A DNA stretch of 23,683 nt from contig DMSQ01000088.1 of assembly GCA_003457135.1 (NCBI GenBank), forward strand, positions 2,562 through 26,244. The letters are read 5' to 3'. Under the pieces are notes generated by a model. The model was not told the DNA's origin. It did no database searches and saw nothing but the letters and a program-made list of their open reading frames with translations. Source of the stretch: Prolixibacteraceae bacterium. GTDB taxonomy: Bacteria > Bacteroidota > Bacteroidia > Bacteroidales > Prolixibacteraceae. The translations under genes and the position numbers were made by a program. Positions 22,732 to 23,683 of this stretch are shown here, in pieces (position 1 is the stretch's first letter; each line of letters starts with the position of its first letter).

Positions 22732-22766
22732 GCGGTAACGATGAATTGTTGGTTTTGCGTCTGTGA
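22728..22766 (+). pseudogene. 12-codon remnant of a probable HEPN toxin gene
   Basis: The ATG at 22728 overlaps the MNT stop in the ATGA arrangement usual for MNT-HEPN pairs. The frame reads MSGNDELLVLRL and stops at 22764-22766. HEPN proteins of this type often start with a few polar residues and then an ELVKYRL-like helix, so the first 7-8 residues fit a genuine start. From 22750 on the DNA is the right copy of the 19-bp repeat, which supplies the stop. The rest of the HEPN gene is absent from the window. Inference from context, not from homology of the missing part. Confidence 0.45.
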
Positions 22767-22768
22767 CG
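22750..22768. repeat. 19-bp direct repeat, right copy
   Basis: TGGTTTTGCGTCTGTGACG, differing from the left copy (22358-22376) only at the central T/G. It overlaps the HEPN remnant and provides its stop codon. Confidence 0.75.
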
Positions 22769-22839
22769 TATGAAAAAAGAGTTGCAAACTCAAAACAAAT
22801 GTTTCCATATAACGGAAAGCAACAGGATTTCCCAACTAC

Positions 22840-22860
22840 AAAAAGTTTATGACTTTTTTA
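22840..22860. terminator. probable bidirectional terminator between convergent genes
   Basis: AAAAAGT (22840-22846) pairs with ACTTTTT (22852-22858) around TTATG, giving A-runs on one side and T-runs on the other. It sits between the MNT gene (plus) and the TonB-C-domain gene (minus). The stem is only 7 bp and mostly A-T, so confidence is moderate. Confidence 0.5.
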
Positions 22861-22869
22861 GAAAAGATT

Positions 22870-23562
22870 TTATTTAAAGACTTCCACTACTGCAACTTCT
22901 TTAAGATTGTTATTATTCATATTATCTTCAAAAAATCCCAGTTTCTTTAATCGCATCCAGTCTTGATTTGCACCGGCTTCGTCACCAATTTCGTTCCTGG
23001 AAATACTCCGGGCTGCCAAAAGGGTTGGTTCGCAAGGCAAATAATTAATGCCCTGATCATAAAACCTGATTGCTTTTTTCAGGTTACCTTTCGTTTTCAT
23101 TTGGTTACCTTTATTTAAGCAGTTTTTTGCCAAAGCAACAAAATCGTTTGACCGGTGCATTTTAAAAGCTATCGAGATTTCCTTTTCCATTGGAACCTTC
23201 TTGCCGTTAATTGTACCGGGCTGCCATTTACCGCTGGTTAACCGAAGTACCCGCATAACTTCTTCGTCCATTTTGGGGCAAGCACTATTAATAAACTTGA
23301 AATCTGTTACTTCACCGGAAGGTGTTACTACAAAACTTACAACTTCTGTTCCCTGAGTTTCCCAACTTACTGACTCCTGCGGATACTCAATAAAATTTAA
23401 AAGAAATTCATCAATCGTTGCATAATTTCTACCTTGTATTAATGTTCCATTTATGGAAAAAGTTGGATTTACAATTACATCGTCATCATTTGTTTTTTGG
23501 TTCTGTCCTGTTGCGAAAACTGTTATCGCCATGGCTACCAGGAAAATTACACTCTTTTTCAT
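22870..23562 (-). CDS. secreted TonB C-terminal-domain protein with a TPR-like tail
   Basis: 230 residues from the ATG at 23562, which gives a signal peptide (MKKSVIFLVAMAITVFATGQ); the upstream 22-residue extension is rejected. Residues about 42-136 (NYATIDEFLLNFIEYPQESV, GTEVVSFVVTPSGEVTDFKF, CPKMDEEVMRVLRLTSGKWQPG, NGKKVPMEKEISIAFKM) follow the TonB C-terminal-domain pattern of a YP-x-x motif, a V-x-F-x-V-x-x-x-G strand pair and W-x-P-G. Residues about 140-210 are helical with a CLNKGNQMKTKGNLKKAIRFYDQGI repeat of TPR/SEL1-like character. There is no proline-rich linker and no retained membrane anchor. It therefore is not a standard energy-coupling TonB, and may act as a free periplasmic or surface adaptor. 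Converges with the MNT gene. Confidence 0.75.
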   Translation of the reverse strand: MKKSVIFLVAMAITVFATGQNQKTNDDDVIVNPTFSINGTLIQGRNYATIDEFLLNFIEYPQESVSWETQGTEVVSFVVTPSGEVTDFKFINSACPKMDEEVMRVLRLTSGKWQPGTINGKKVPMEKEISIAFKMHRSNDFVALAKNCLNKGNQMKTKGNLKKAIRFYDQGINYLPCEPTLLAARSISRNEIGDEAGANQDWMRLKKLGFFEDNMNNNNLKEVAVVEVFK

Positions 23563-23627
23563 CGTTTTTATTTTTAATGTTCGACATTGATTTTCAACGA
23601 TGTAAAGTTCCACTAAAAGCTGTCGCA

Positions 23628-23646
23628 CGACATAACGTTTATGTCG
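23628..23646. repeat. perfect 8-bp inverted repeat CGACATAA-CGT-TTATGTCG
   Basis: The arms at 23628-23635 and 23639-23646 pair perfectly around a CGT loop, 65 bp upstream of the TonB-C-domain gene start. It could be an operator or part of a dispersed repeat; a second copy is not in the window. Confidence 0.45.
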
Positions 23647-23683
23647 AAAAGCGTTTAATTCATGTACCGGACATTTAAATTTT

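Overview
The window looks like a chromosomal segment of a member of the Bacteroidota, perhaps Marinilabiliales/Prolixibacteraceae-like (the finer placement is a guess). Reasons: a TonB-dependent receptor with a carboxypeptidase-regulatory-like N-terminus and a C-terminal Phe; a secreted GH42 galactosidase beside it; DUF255/YyaL, S37-type peptidase and MNT proteins of the forms usual in that phylum; AT-rich spacers with weak Shine-Dalgarno signals; and several TAnnTTTG boxes, the Bacteroidota -7 promoter element, upstream of genes. No tRNA, rRNA, CRISPR array, transposase or phage gene was seen.

Layout, left to right. (1) 1-2775, plus strand: the 3' end of a GH116-like glycosidase followed by an out-of-frame coding remnant, a DUF5995 protein and a GT39-type membrane glycosyltransferase. 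(2) 2807-11834, minus strand: secreted S37-type peptidase, DUF255/YyaL thioredoxin-fold protein, PhzF-like isomerase, TonB-dependent receptor and GH42 beta-galactosidase. The last three are read GH42 > receptor > PhzF with gaps of 62 and 5 bp and look like one carbohydrate-uptake transcription unit without a SusD. (3) 12036-18019, plus strand: GNAT acetyltransferase, carotenoid genes crtI-like and crtB-like, a SAM methyltransferase and an unusual 658-residue class V aminotransferase made of a degenerate N-terminal half and a complete C-terminal enzyme. (4) 18020-18625: a non-coding, hairpin-rich stretch. (5) 18626-21035, plus strand: a small tail-anchored zinc-ribbon protein with a strong terminator, a dienelactone-hydrolase-like secreted enzyme with a 27-codon ORF just upstream, and an aldo/keto reductase. 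(6) 21220-22869: a visibly more AT-rich accessory patch with a zinc-ribbon/DUF2971-like/SEC-C protein and an orphan MNT nucleotidyltransferase whose expected HEPN partner survives only as 12 codons, the MNT gene being bracketed by 19-bp near-identical repeats. (7) 22870-23562, minus strand: a secreted TonB-C-domain/TPR-like protein.

Three copies of an approximately 80-87 bp palindromic repeat (12612-12694, 14284-14363, 19957-20043) share ACTCACCCC/GGGGTGAGT ends and internal hairpins; two can be drawn as a cloverleaf. They resemble REP/MITE-type non-autonomous elements. Most genes here are ordinary metabolism. The parts most worth a second look are the two-domain aminotransferase with its methyltransferase neighbour, the palindromic repeat family, and the AT-rich patch with the broken MNT-HEPN pair.
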